The notes under the pieces: generated by a model
Databases searched by the model: none
What the model was told of the DNA's origin: nothing
Seen by the model: only the letters and a program-made list of their open reading frames with translations
Assembly (NCBI GenBank): GCA_015152555.1
Contig: SUTS01000006.1
Span: 47,900-111,899, forward strand
DNA from: Cyanobacteria bacterium SIG26
GTDB taxonomy: Bacteria; Cyanobacteriota; Vampirovibrionia; Gastranaerophilales; Gastranaerophilaceae
Length of the DNA: 64,000 nucleotides
Direction: 5' to 3'
Position numbers and translations under genes: made by a program
Shown: positions 44,222 to 52,986 of the stretch, piece after piece
Layout: the number at the start of each line of letters is the position of its first letter
Position numbering within the stretch: position 1 is the first letter of the stretch

Positions 44222-45544
44222 TTATGCTTCAACTGCTTCTTTACTTGCTTTAACTTCAACATATTCGATATTGTTGTTAGAGATTAAGAAATCTTTAACT
44301 TTATCATTTACGATTTGTTGAGATAAGCTTGTTAAAAAGTCAGGGTTTTGACCAAACTGTTTTACGATATCTTGAGGTCCAACACCGTAAGCTCCTGCCA
44401 TTTGAGAAAGCTTAGTTTGGAAATCAGCTTGTTCAACTTTAATATCTGCTTCTTTTGATATTTTATCAATGACTAAAGAGTTTTTAATTCTAATTTTAGC
44501 ATCTTCTATTAAATTATTAGCAAATTCTTCACCTTGAGATTTTACAAAAGAATCCCAATCAATACCTTGATAAGATAATCTTTGTCTGTAATCTGCTTGT
44601 AAAGACGCTACTTCTCTGTCAATCATACCTTGTGGTATTTCAACTGATGCTGAATCAATTACAGCCTTGAATACTGAGTTTTCAGCATTAACTTTTTTAA
44701 TATTATCTCTTTGATTGTCTAAGTAACTTTGAATATCAGCTTTTAATTCATCAACTGTCGAGAATTGGCTTGATTTTTTAACAAATTCATCATTCAATTC
44801 CGGCATAACTCTTTGTTTAATTTCATTGATTTTAATAGAGAAAGTTGCCGGTTGTCCTTTTAATTTTTCGTCATGATATTCTTCAGGGAAAGTTACTTGA
44901 ATATCAAATTCATCTTTAATGTTGTGACCTACTAATTGTTCCGCAAAACCAGGAATAAAGTTTGAATTACCTAAATCTAAAGCATAACCTTTAGCAGAAC
45001 CGCCTTGGATTTTTTCACCATTGCAAACCCCGTCAAAATCAAATACAACTGTATCTGTTTCGCTTGAAGGTCTATCTAAAACTAATTCCATTGAAGAATG
45101 TTGAGTTAAGAAATTATTTAAAGCTTTATCAAATGCACTATCTTCAATTGCAGGATATTCAACTTTAACATCCATGCCTTTAAATGAACCAAGAGTAACT
45201 TCAGGTCTTGTTTCAACTTCAAAAGTTACATCTAAATCTTTACCCAATTCAAATTTATAAGCTGTAATAGCCGGTTGAGTAATAACGTCAAGTTTGTTAT
45301 CATAAATTGCTTGACCTAAATATTTTGGCAATAACAATTCTAAAGCTTCTTGTTGAATTCTGTCAACACCAACATGTCTTTCAACAACGGCCCTAGGAGC
45401 TTTACCTTTTCTAAAACCGTCAACATTGATGTGTTGAGATATTCTGCTTACTGCAGAATTGTAAGCGTTAGAAGCTTCATCTGCAGGAATTGTCATCGTA
45501 ATACTAACTAGATTGTCTTTTACTTGTGTTAATGTACTTTTCAT
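44222..45544 (-). CDS. tig: Trigger factor
   Basis: Ribosome-bound chaperone and prolyl isomerase. 440 aa. N-terminal ribosome-binding domain with the GFRKGKAPRAVVERHVG signature near residues 42-58, FKBP-like PPIase domain about 160-245 (ETDTVVFDFDGVCNGEKI, FIPGFAEQLVG), then the long helical C-terminal domain. AAGGA before the ATG. First gene of the tig-clpP-clpX set; divergent from rpsP across 262 nt. Confidence 0.96.
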   Translation of the reverse strand: MKSTLTQVKDNLVSITMTIPADEASNAYNSAVSRISQHINVDGFRKGKAPRAVVERHVGVDRIQQEALELLLPKYLGQAIYDNKLDVITQPAITAYKFELGKDLDVTFEVETRPEVTLGSFKGMDVKVEYPAIEDSAFDKALNNFLTQHSSMELVLDRPSSETDTVVFDFDGVCNGEKIQGGSAKGYALDLGNSNFIPGFAEQLVGHNIKDEFDIQVTFPEEYHDEKLKGQPATFSIKINEIKQRVMPELNDEFVKKSSQFSTVDELKADIQSYLDNQRDNIKKVNAENSVFKAVIDSASVEIPQGMIDREVASLQADYRQRLSYQGIDWDSFVKSQGEEFANNLIEDAKIRIKNSLVIDKISKEADIKVEQADFQTKLSQMAGAYGVGPQDIVKQFGQNPDFLTSLSQQIVNDKVKDFLISNNNIEYVEVKASKEAVEA

Positions 45545-45710
45545 CTCTAAATATCCTTTTTTACTGTATACATGTACCTAGCTAAATTTTACCTCAAAAA
45601 AGAATAAAAGCAACTAATATAAATGAATTACAATGAATTTATAACCTTTTTTTGTGGTTTATATATAAATGCTTGCAACTAAATTGTTTTTGTGTTTGAC
45701 TATATAGTAT

Positions 45711-45770
45711 AGTTGGGTGATTCCTCTGCAACCCAATTAAGGTAAATTAGCAAGCGGCGGTTGATTTACC
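45711..45770 (+). promoter_or_regulatory. Candidate structured leader of rpsP
   Basis: Two adjacent hairpins: AGTTGGGT/ACCCAATT (45711-45718 with 45731-45738, one G-T pair) and GGTAAAT/ATTTACC (45741-45747 with 45764-45770) with a GC-rich loop unlike the surrounding AT-rich sequence. They lie downstream of a TATAGT-like box and 37 nt before the rpsP start. Autoregulation by S16 or a downstream product is only a guess. Confidence 0.35.
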
Positions 45771-45806
45771 GATAAGAATACAAATAAAAGAAGGAAATTA
45801 TTAAAA

Positions 45807-46193
45807 ATGTTAAAAATCAGATTAAAAAGATTGGGTGCTAAGAAAAACCCTACATACAGAATTATTGTTATCAATTCTACAACAAGACGTGAAGGTAGAC
45901 CTGTTCAAGAATTAGGTCACTACAATCCTAAAACTAAGGTTATGCAATTGGATAAAGCGGCAGCTCTTGACTGGATTTCAAAAGGTGCTCAACCTACAGA
46001 TACAGTTGCATACTTAATTAAAAATTGTAATGAAGATGGTACTTTAAATTATGTTAAAAAAGAAACTGTTAAACTTTCTAAAAAAGCTTTAGCTAAAAAA
46101 CAAGCTGAAGAAGAAGCTGCAAAAGCAGCAGCAGAAGCTGCAGCGGCTGCAGAAGCTGAAGCTCCTGCTGAAGAAGTTTCAACAGAAGCATAG
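45807..46193 (+). CDS. rpsP: Small ribosomal subunit protein S16
   Basis: 128 aa. The first 80 residues are a normal S16 (MLKIRLKRLGAKKNPTYRII at the start, then GRPVQELGHYNPK), followed by a Lys-rich and then Ala/Glu-rich tail of about 45 residues, longer than in most S16. The tail is low-complexity and probably disordered. Usually rpsP is followed by rimM-trmD-rplS; here it is monocistronic, with a terminator and a converging rsfS. Confidence 0.96.
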   Translation: MLKIRLKRLGAKKNPTYRIIVINSTTRREGRPVQELGHYNPKTKVMQLDKAAALDWISKGAQPTDTVAYLIKNCNEDGTLNYVKKETVKLSKKALAKKQAEEEAAKAAAEAAAAAEAEAPAEEVSTEA

Positions 46194-46210
46194 TTTATTA
46201 ACAAGCTTTA

Positions 46211-46244
46211 AAAAAAGAGTTCCGAAAGGAACTTTTTTTTTTTT
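46211..46244. terminator. Terminator between rpsP and rsfS
   Basis: GTTCC at 46219-46223, GAAA tetraloop, GGAAC at 46228-46232, with A run before and a 12-nt T run after. Confidence 0.88.
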
Positions 46245-46635
46245 AATTATATTTACTATATTCTTTTGCGACTTCTCGCCATTCATTTTCTAAAATTGAA
46301 TATGCATGGTTCCAGAATTTTTCAATAGCATAAGTCTCGCGTTCTTCTTTGTGTAGAATATGGACTACTACATCGCCGTAGTCTATTAAATTCCATCTAT
46401 TTTTCATATCATTTTCTTGTCTGATCGGTAATCTTGCAAAATCAGTTTTTATTTTATCTTTAACAGTTTCCATTAATGCTTTTACTTGAGGGGTAGAATC
46501 ACCGGTAACAATAACGAAATAATCAGCTAAAGATGAAACGTTACTAATATTTAATATAGTAATATTTTTTGCAAGTTTATCATCTAAAATTTGAGCGATA
46601 ATACACGCTAATTTATGAGAATCCATTGTTTCCAA
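46243..46635 (-). CDS. rsfS: Ribosome silencing factor RsfS (Iojap-related)
   Basis: 130 aa. Binds L14 and blocks subunit joining during starvation. Family segments: LADYFVIVTGDSTPQVKAL, RWNLIDYGDVVVHIL and REFYxLExLW-like RETYAIEKFWNHA. Start: TTG at 46635 has AAAGG 8 nt upstream; the ATG three codons later lacks close spacing but fits homologues equally. It follows rpiB by 14 nt, so they form an operon. Confidence 0.93.
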   Translation of the reverse strand: METMDSHKLACIIAQILDDKLAKNITILNISNVSSLADYFVIVTGDSTPQVKALMETVKDKIKTDFARLPIRQENDMKNRWNLIDYGDVVVHILHKEERETYAIEKFWNHAYSILENEWREVAKEYSKYN

Positions 46636-46649
46636 TTTTATAACCTTTC

Positions 46650-47084
46650 TTATTCAATCATATCAACACGACGTTTATGGCGACCGCCTTCAAAACCTGT
46701 TTTTAACCAGATGTCAACAATATCTAATGCTAAATGTTCGCCAATAACTCGTTCACCTAAGCATAAAATATTTGCGTTGTTGTGAGCTCTTGAAACTCTT
46801 GCTGAATACGTGTCAGAACATAATGCAGCCCTAACTCCGTGAACTTTATTAGCTGCAATTGACATACCTATACCTGTACCACATACTAAAATTCCGCGGT
46901 TTACTTTACCTGAGATTACTTTTTCTGCAACGTTTTTTGCTATTACAGGATAATCGCATGATTCTCTGGTTAAAGTTCCAACATCAATATATTCTATATT
47001 TCTTGATTCTAAGTATTCAATAATACTTGCTTTGTAGTGAAATCCACCGTGATCAGAACCAATTGCAACTTTTAAATTTTCCAT
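46650..47084 (-). CDS. rpiB: Ribose-5-phosphate isomerase B
   Basis: Interconverts ribose 5-phosphate and ribulose 5-phosphate. 144 aa. N-terminal MENLKVAIGSDHGGFHYK, base Cys68 in VCGTGIGMSI, and phosphate/ring-opening residues in SRAHNNANIL (His101) and GGRHKRRV. The ATG at 47084 has GAGGTG upstream; six extra codons exist in-frame before it. Operon with rsfS. Confidence 0.95.
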   Translation of the reverse strand: MENLKVAIGSDHGGFHYKASIIEYLESRNIEYIDVGTLTRESCDYPVIAKNVAEKVISGKVNRGILVCGTGIGMSIAANKVHGVRAALCSDTYSARVSRAHNNANILCLGERVIGEHLALDIVDIWLKTGFEGGRHKRRVDMIE

Positions 47085-47174
47085 AATAAACACCTCATCC
47101 AAACTATAGTCTTAATTTATGTGTATACTTATTTTACAAGATTTTTCCATAAATGTAAAGATAAAAACTATACA

Positions 47175-47201
47175 AATAAAAGAAAGAGGCAAAAAGCCTC
47201 T
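47175..47201 (-). terminator. Terminator of the flagellar trio
   Basis: On the minus strand AGAGGC, loop TTTTT, GCCTCT, then TTTCTTTTATTT. Confidence 0.7.
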
Positions 47202-47239
47202 ATTTATGAAATGGAGTTTAATTCAATACTTTAAATATT

Positions 47240-48079
47240 TTATGACGATGAAATCATTTGCATAGCTTGTTGCAGAAGTTCTTTATTTGCTGAGATTAAC
47301 TTATTTACGACTTCCATTTGAATTTTAGCCATTTGGAACTTTGAAATATTAACTTTAAAATCCGCATTAGATAATTCAATTAAGCCTGAGCGTATTTCAC
47401 CGCAACCTAATAAAGGTTTTCCTGACTCTTCAGTCTCTAGAAATTGTCCATCTTTATATTCGTACAGGCCTGCAGAGTTGTGGAAATTTCTTGTGGTTAT
47501 TCTATATAGTGGGACAACTTTTTTACCACTTTCTGCTTTACCGACAATGGTTCCATCTTTTTGGATTTCGTATTCATCATATTTCCCAAGATATTTACCA
47601 TTATTTGGGTCGATCCATAGTTTAATATTTGTTGTCGGGATATCTAAGGCGCCGCCTTTTAAAGCTGTTTCTTGATACAAATCTGCACTAATTGGCTTTG
47701 TACCTTGCATGATTTCGCCTTTATCGTTTAAGATGTAGCCTTGTACAGTATTTCCGTTTTTTGCTTTATAAACACCTTCGCCGTCAAAAGTAAATTCTCC
47801 TAAACGTGTGTAAACACTTTTCCCTTCAGGAGTTTTTGTTAAGAAGAATCCTTTTCCTTCTAAAAATACGTTGTCTTTTGAAGTACCAGGAGTTGATTTA
47901 CCTTGACCCATGTTTTTATCATAGTCATCGTTTACTGCACCATTCAAAAATGATTTAAATGTTACTTGTTTTTCTTTAAATCCGGGAGTGTAGACGTTTG
48001 TCATGTTATCTGCGATAACTTCCATCCAGTTAACTGTAGCATATTGTGTATTTATTGCTGTAATAAATGCATCTTTCAT
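47240..48079 (-). CDS. Flagellar hook/basal-body rod protein (FlgE/F/G family)
   Basis: 279 aa, the size of FlgG/FlgF. The N-terminal motif IADNMTNVYTPGFKEKQVTF matches the flagellar rod/hook signature (A-N-N-x-A-N-x-x-T-x-G-F/Y-K). The hook-like middle beta domain (FLEGKGFFLTKTPEGKSVYTRLGEFTFDG) follows, and the C-terminus is a long helix (EVVNKLISANKELLQQAMQMI), as needed for stacking. Exact member (FlgE, FlgF or FlgG) is unsure. Downstream of the FliK-like gene, 15 nt gap, AAGGAG before the ATG. Confidence 0.85.
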   Translation of the reverse strand: MKDAFITAINTQYATVNWMEVIADNMTNVYTPGFKEKQVTFKSFLNGAVNDDYDKNMGQGKSTPGTSKDNVFLEGKGFFLTKTPEGKSVYTRLGEFTFDGEGVYKAKNGNTVQGYILNDKGEIMQGTKPISADLYQETALKGGALDIPTTNIKLWIDPNNGKYLGKYDEYEIQKDGTIVGKAESGKKVVPLYRITTRNFHNSAGLYEYKDGQFLETEESGKPLLGCGEIRSGLIELSNADFKVNISKFQMAKIQMEVVNKLISANKELLQQAMQMISSS

Positions 48080-48094
48080 TGAATTAAATTCTCC

Positions 48095-48919
48095 TTATTG
48101 GTTATTTTTTCTTTGTTCTTTTTGTTGCTTGCTACCTCTGTTTGAATAGGATAAATCAGAATATGGTAAATCTTGCTCATCAAAGGTTGCTTTTAAACTT
48201 TGTATATTGTTTCTTAAATATTGTTCAACAGCCTTATCGCCAGGGATAAAGGTTGCAGCAATAGCACCATCCTTGCCAACACGCAAAATTACAGAAATAT
48301 TTTGGTCAAAATCGATACGAATAGGCTGATTGTTTTCACGAGCATTGTTTAGTGCGTTTAATAATGTTTGTGAAACTTGAACATTTTGTTTAACATCTTT
48401 AACATCTGCCCCATTATTTAACATGTTTTGAGCTTGAGCTGTGATATTTTGCATAGAAACATCATGTTTTTGAGTTAAATTTATGAAAAATTCCGCATCA
48501 GAGCTATCCATATTTATTGTGTTAGAAAAATCAAGACTAAACATTTTAGATTTATCTTCAACACCATAAATTGAATTGACGCTATTTGTATTCATCATTT
48601 GTTTGATATCGCCTGCTAAAATAGAATTCATATCAAGCATTGATTTTGACGCAAAATTACTATAATCAATTTGACCTTCAAGTGTTAATTTATCATCCTG
48701 CTCGTCAGCAGTAACATCTTGTTTCTCCGTAACATCTTGTTTAGAGTCAATATTTTGGCTTTCTTTTTTATCTTCAGTTTTATCATTTGATGATACTTTG
48801 TTCATTTCCTCTTTAAAAGATGTATCTGTAGTTGATTTTTGAGTTTCTGAACTTGATGTGTTAGAAACTTGTGTTGATGATGAACTACTTACTGATGAAC
48901 TTGCTGCGTTAATACTCAT
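48095..48919 (-). CDS. FliK-like flagellar hook-length control protein (putative)
   Basis: 274 aa. Residues 1-80 are a Ser/Thr/Asn/Lys-rich disordered tail, usual for secreted FliK. The C-terminal half ends in ISVILRVGKDGAIAATFIPG and LKATFDEQDLPYSDLSYSNR, which resembles the Flg_hook domain (conserved Leu/Gly beta pattern), but identity is weak. Position between fliJ and the hook gene fits fliK. Not confirmed by a definite motif. Confidence 0.6.
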   Translation of the reverse strand: MSINAASSSVSSSSSTQVSNTSSSETQKSTTDTSFKEEMNKVSSNDKTEDKKESQNIDSKQDVTEKQDVTADEQDDKLTLEGQIDYSNFASKSMLDMNSILAGDIKQMMNTNSVNSIYGVEDKSKMFSLDFSNTINMDSSDAEFFINLTQKHDVSMQNITAQAQNMLNNGADVKDVKQNVQVSQTLLNALNNARENNQPIRIDFDQNISVILRVGKDGAIAATFIPGDKAVEQYLRNNIQSLKATFDEQDLPYSDLSYSNRGSKQQKEQRKNNQ

Positions 48920-48920
48920 G

Positions 48921-49409
48921 TTAAATACCTTCTATTTTTTCTATTTCTTTTAATAAATTTATTTCATCTTCGGCGTTACGTTCTTGGAGTTGTTTAAAGA
49001 ACCTGGTTACGCCTAATTCCGAAAATTGTTTTAATTCTGCGGCTTTTTCTTCTGCGATATAAAGCTCTTTGTTTTTTTCTTTGTGTTTTTCAAGAACTTT
49101 TACTGCCTGTTCGCATTTGACAAGTTTTTCAACTTCAATATCCAGTTGCCTTTGTAATTCTTGTCTTTTTGCTTCCAGTTCTTCGGCTTTTTGCCAAAGA
49201 TGTTCCAGAAATTTGTCATAAGCCTCGTACATCATAGGATCAGCTTGTCTCATTCCGTTTTTTGTATCTACAATATCCTGATCGTTTTTTTTGATGTCTT
49301 GTTCCGCTTGATAGACTGCCTTTTGAGCTTTTTGTACTCTCATACTTTGTTCTTCTTTTTGATTTATTCGAAAATCTAATACTTTTTGCAATCTATAACG
49401 AAACGGCAT
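48921..49409 (-). CDS. fliJ: Flagellar export chaperone FliJ
   Basis: 162 aa, entirely coiled coil. The start FRYRLQKVLDFRINQKEEQS is the FliJ signature, followed by heptads across 100 residues. FliJ works with the FliI ATPase at the flagellar type III export gate. Immediately upstream of the FliK-like gene (1-nt gap). fliI and fliH, its usual neighbours, are not seen. Confidence 0.8.
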   Translation of the reverse strand: MPFRYRLQKVLDFRINQKEEQSMRVQKAQKAVYQAEQDIKKNDQDIVDTKNGMRQADPMMYEAYDKFLEHLWQKAEELEAKRQELQRQLDIEVEKLVKCEQAVKVLEKHKEKNKELYIAEEKAAELKQFSELGVTRFFKQLQERNAEDEINLLKEIEKIEGI

Positions 49410-49519
49410 GCTTACTACTCTTTCTTGACTAATTATGCCTTATATTAATCAAGTTATAAACATCTAAACGTATGATATTGTTTTAATTATGAATACAAAA
49501 AAGTCAATATTTTAAATTA

Positions 49520-50983
49520 TTATTTGATATTCCAAAAATCCTTATGAAATAGAACTAAGAATGGTATAATTTCTAAACGACCAATTAGCATATCGAAAAT
49601 AAAAATAAGTTTTGATAAAGGTTTTAAAGTTGAGTAGTTGCCCATTGGACCTACAACATCTCCCAATCCCGGACCTATATCACCGATAGCTGAGATTGAT
49701 GCGGTTAATCCAAGTACAAAATTCTGTTCAATAACCGCAAGTAAAATTGCTGTGATAGCCCATAGTCCAAAGAAACAAACCGCGAAGAATATTGTTTGTC
49801 TGATAACCTCAGGAGCTACAACTTTATTATCAAGTTTGATTGTTAAAACCGCTTTTGGATGCAATATTTTATATAATTCGTTTTTAATGTATTTGAATAT
49901 TAATATCCATCTGGATATTTTGAGTCCGCCACCGGCTGATCCTGAACAGGAGCTGGCAAACATTGTTATAAATAATAGTATTTTAGCATCTAATGTCCAT
50001 AGTTGGAAGTTTTCACTGGCGCTACCGGTTGAGGTTGCAAGTGATAGTACTTGGTAAACTGAAGCGGTGATAGCGTCTAAAATATTATAATTTTGTTGGA
50101 TATATAAAATTGCACATACTGCAGATGATAAAAGTAATAAAATAATTGTATAATATCTGAACTCTTCACTTTTCCAAAACAAAGATAATTTACGTCTTGT
50201 TAATGCTCGTGATTGTAGAACAAAACTGGCACCCGAAGTAAACATAAAAAATATAATTATCCAACAAATCAATTTTGAATTGTAACCGGCAATACTATAA
50301 GCGTGTGGAGAAAACCCGCCGGCAGAAAGTGTTGAAAAAGCATTACAGATGGCATCAAAAGGATTCATTCCTGCAAACCAAAGTGAAAGCGCACATAATA
50401 AAGTCATTATTGCATAGATAATCCATAGAGCTGATGCTGTGTTTTTTATTCTTGGGGTAAATTTGTCTTCAGTTGGTCCGGGAGCTTCCGCAAAAAACAT
50501 TTGACGACCGGCTACCGCAAATTGTGGTAATATTGCGACAAAAAGGACAATAATTCCCATTCCGCCTAACCATTGTGTAAATGAACGCCAAAATAGTAAA
50601 GCTTTTGGGTAATCAAACCTTTCCAATATTGTTGCTCCGGTTGCAGTAATCCCTGAAACACCCTCAAATAGTGCGTTTATTGGTGAAAATCCAAAAAATA
50701 AATATGGTATTGCTGCAATAATACTAACGGTAATCCATGATAAAGATACTATCATTAACGCTTCAGACCTTTTAATATCATTTAAAGAGTCAAAGGAACT
50801 TTTTTTGTTCACAAAATATTTGAATATTATGCCTGATAATAGTGCAAGAATACCGGCAATAACAAAAGGCAGGATAGAATTATAGTCCTTATAATAAAGG
50901 GCCAATAAAGTAGGAATGAATGTTACAAATCCTATATCTGTAAGAATTAAACTTAGAGCGTTAGAAACATAACTTAATCGCAT
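49520..50983 (-). CDS. trkH: Potassium transporter TrkH/KtrB
   Basis: 487 aa membrane protein with about ten segments and four pore loops: GVSGITATGATIL, NAFSTLSAGGFSP, VLSLATSTGSAS and ISAIGDIGPGLG, with the central glycines that form the K+ filter. It pairs with the regulatory subunit encoded just upstream (1-nt spacing to trkA). AAGGTAG before the ATG. Exchange with KtrB naming is possible; the family is the same. Confidence 0.94.
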   Translation of the reverse strand: MRLSYVSNALSLILTDIGFVTFIPTLLALYYKDYNSILPFVIAGILALLSGIIFKYFVNKKSSFDSLNDIKRSEALMIVSLSWITVSIIAAIPYLFFGFSPINALFEGVSGITATGATILERFDYPKALLFWRSFTQWLGGMGIIVLFVAILPQFAVAGRQMFFAEAPGPTEDKFTPRIKNTASALWIIYAIMTLLCALSLWFAGMNPFDAICNAFSTLSAGGFSPHAYSIAGYNSKLICWIIIFFMFTSGASFVLQSRALTRRKLSLFWKSEEFRYYTIILLLLSSAVCAILYIQQNYNILDAITASVYQVLSLATSTGSASENFQLWTLDAKILLFITMFASSCSGSAGGGLKISRWILIFKYIKNELYKILHPKAVLTIKLDNKVVAPEVIRQTIFFAVCFFGLWAITAILLAVIEQNFVLGLTASISAIGDIGPGLGDVVGPMGNYSTLKPLSKLIFIFDMLIGRLEIIPFLVLFHKDFWNIK

Positions 50984-50984
50984 T

Positions 50985-52325
50985 TTATACTACCTTAAAA
51001 TATTCTTTCACTTTACCGACACTTTCAGCTTTCGTAAATATAATTAAAATGTCGTGGTGTTTTAATTTTGTATCACCCATTGGTATAATTACATTTGAAC
51101 GGCGTTGAATAATCCCTACAATAGCAGGTGCCGGAAATCTTAGTTCTTTTATTAGTTTGTTGTCAAATTCTTGGAGTACAGGTATTTCGAGTACTTCTGC
51201 TTCGCCCTGTTCAACTGTTGCCAATATATCGACATTAGTTTCATCAATATCATTTTTTACTTCATTGATGGCAGAAGTTTTTGGAGAAACAGCAATATCA
51301 ATCCCGACTTTTTCAAATAGTGGGATATTCAACACTTTTGAAACCCTTGATATAACTCGCTTTACCCCTAATTGTTTAACAAGAAGCGAGCACAATAAGT
51401 TTCTTTCGTCATTATTAGTTACAGCAATAGCTACATCGCTTGAGCCGATTTCTTCTTCATCAAGTATTTTAAGGTTAGTTCCATCGGCATTAATAACAAG
51501 GGTCGATGTTAATTCTTGTGCTAAATATTCGCAACGTTCATAATTCTTTTCTATAATTTTTGTTTTTATTTTCATATCTTCAAGGTTTTTAGCTAACATA
51601 AAGCCAACATTTCCACCTCCAATGATAGTAACTGATTTTACCTGTTCATTTTCGTGGAAAAAAGTTCCTGCTAAAATATCAAGAGAGTGTGATGTACCCA
51701 TGAAAATAAGTTTATCATCTTCATCAATTTGAGTTAAACCGTTAGGGATGAATAGCAAGTCATTACGTTTTATTCCGACAATGATTGTATCTTTTGTGAA
51801 CCCGCAATCTTTCACCATTTTGCCGACAATTTGAGAGCCTGCTTTAACTTTATATTCTAAAAGACGGGCTTTACCGTCTGCAAAATTTTCAACATCAAGT
51901 GCGTGGGCTACTGTAACTATTCTAAATAATTCTTGTGTTAGTAAAGCTTCAGGCCAAATTATGAAATCGATAAAAAAGTCACCTAAATAATCTTCAGAAT
52001 TATTAAAAGTTAAAGTATTTTGGTATTCTTCTTTTGAAACAAAACAGATTGTTCTGATACCACTGGCTTTTTTTACAGAAAGGCAAGCAACGATATTTGC
52101 TTCATCTAAAGCTGTGCAAGCGATAAATACATCTGCATTACTAATATCCGCAGACTTTAAAATTTTTGGATCAGTTGGATTTCCATAAACAAAACTTATA
52201 TCCAACTTATCAAAATCTTCAGTTCTGTTTTCTTCTTTGTCAATAACAGTGATATCGTGGTCTTCAAAGAATTCTGTAGCAAGTAAGCATCCGATATCTG
52301 TAGCTCCATATATTACTATTTTCAT
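50985..52325 (-). CDS. trkA: Trk potassium uptake regulator TrkA (two RCK domain pairs)
   Basis: 446 aa, cytosolic NAD(H)-gated ring subunit. Two TrkA_N/TrkA_C units: IVIYGATDIGCLLATEF at the N-terminus, where GATDIG is a variant of the usual GxGxxG, and VTIIGGGNVGFMLAKNL at about 232-248, which is canonical. Each unit is followed by a RCK_C domain (AGSQIVGKMVKDCGF near 173; DNKLIKELRFPAPAIVGII near 393). AGGTTAG upstream. Acts with the downstream trkH. Confidence 0.94.
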   Translation of the reverse strand: MKIVIYGATDIGCLLATEFFEDHDITVIDKEENRTEDFDKLDISFVYGNPTDPKILKSADISNADVFIACTALDEANIVACLSVKKASGIRTICFVSKEEYQNTLTFNNSEDYLGDFFIDFIIWPEALLTQELFRIVTVAHALDVENFADGKARLLEYKVKAGSQIVGKMVKDCGFTKDTIIVGIKRNDLLFIPNGLTQIDEDDKLIFMGTSHSLDILAGTFFHENEQVKSVTIIGGGNVGFMLAKNLEDMKIKTKIIEKNYERCEYLAQELTSTLVINADGTNLKILDEEEIGSSDVAIAVTNNDERNLLCSLLVKQLGVKRVISRVSKVLNIPLFEKVGIDIAVSPKTSAINEVKNDIDETNVDILATVEQGEAEVLEIPVLQEFDNKLIKELRFPAPAIVGIIQRRSNVIIPMGDTKLKHHDILIIFTKAESVGKVKEYFKVV

Positions 52326-52328
52326 ATA

Positions 52329-52619
52329 CTAACCTATAATTCCTAACATACTAAAAATAATTATTGCACCTTTTATAACAATGTCTCTTAAAACTTGCAA
52401 CACAATAAGAGCAACAATAGGTGAAAAGTCAAACGGACCTAATGGTGGTATAAATTTAAATAAGTTTAAATACAAATCAGCGGGTTCTTTAATTACGTGT
52501 TTAATAAATTTATTTTCCCAGTTTAAATTAGGTATCCATGTGAGCAAACATCTTGCTACGATCAATAGTCCGAATACATAAAAGCAATTTGCGATTGCAA
52601 TAATTATTTTAATTGCCAT
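52329..52619 (-). CDS. YggT/Ycf19 family membrane protein
   Basis: 96 aa, two to three membrane segments. LIVARCLLTWIPNLNWENKF and LFKFIPPLGPFDFSPIVALI are YggT/Ycf19 signatures (CLLSWIP, PxGPxDFSPI). The family is linked to osmotic stress, cell shape and division; in Cyanobacteria and chloroplasts it affects nucleoid and division. Overlaps the second YggT-like gene by 11 nt and precedes trkA by 3 nt. Confidence 0.9.
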   Translation of the reverse strand: MAIKIIIAIANCFYVFGLLIVARCLLTWIPNLNWENKFIKHVIKEPADLYLNLFKFIPPLGPFDFSPIVALIVLQVLRDIVIKGAIIIFSMLGIIG

Positions 52620-52971
52620 TTTTATCCTCGTTTTCCTTTTTTGATTTATTTAATAAATCCTCTTTTAATTTTTTTTCAAATTCATCTTTGCTTAAAAATA
52701 CAATAGTAGAATTTGATTTTTTCAAGAAATATTTTATATATATCTTGCGTAATCCCATAGACAAAAGAACCAAAGAGATCATAATTATCATAGGGGATAA
52801 TATTATTCCATATATTGGCTTTACTATGTAAAACCCGGCGAATTTAAATATATAGTTAAATAATGGGTAATTTGGATTAATATTTGGCACCAGCGATAAA
52901 AAACAGGCTAAAACAACATAATATAAATACAAATTTATCAATCTATCAATAAATAAGATAAAATTCCCCAT
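52609..52971 (-). CDS. YggT-like membrane protein with cytoplasmic tail
   Basis: 120 aa. The N-terminal 80 residues resemble YggT (LINLYLYYVVLACFLSLVPNINPNYPLF), followed by a charged Lys/Glu-rich tail of about 40 residues. It is a diverged paralog of the next gene. It starts 15 nt after mtnP, so mtnP-yggT-yggT-trkA-trkH look like one operon. Confidence 0.75.
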   Translation of the reverse strand: MGNFILFIDRLINLYLYYVVLACFLSLVPNINPNYPLFNYIFKFAGFYIVKPIYGIILSPMIIMISLVLLSMGLRKIYIKYFLKKSNSTIVFLSKDEFEKKLKEDLLNKSKKENEDKNGN

Positions 52972-52986
52972 TATTTCAAGCCTTTA

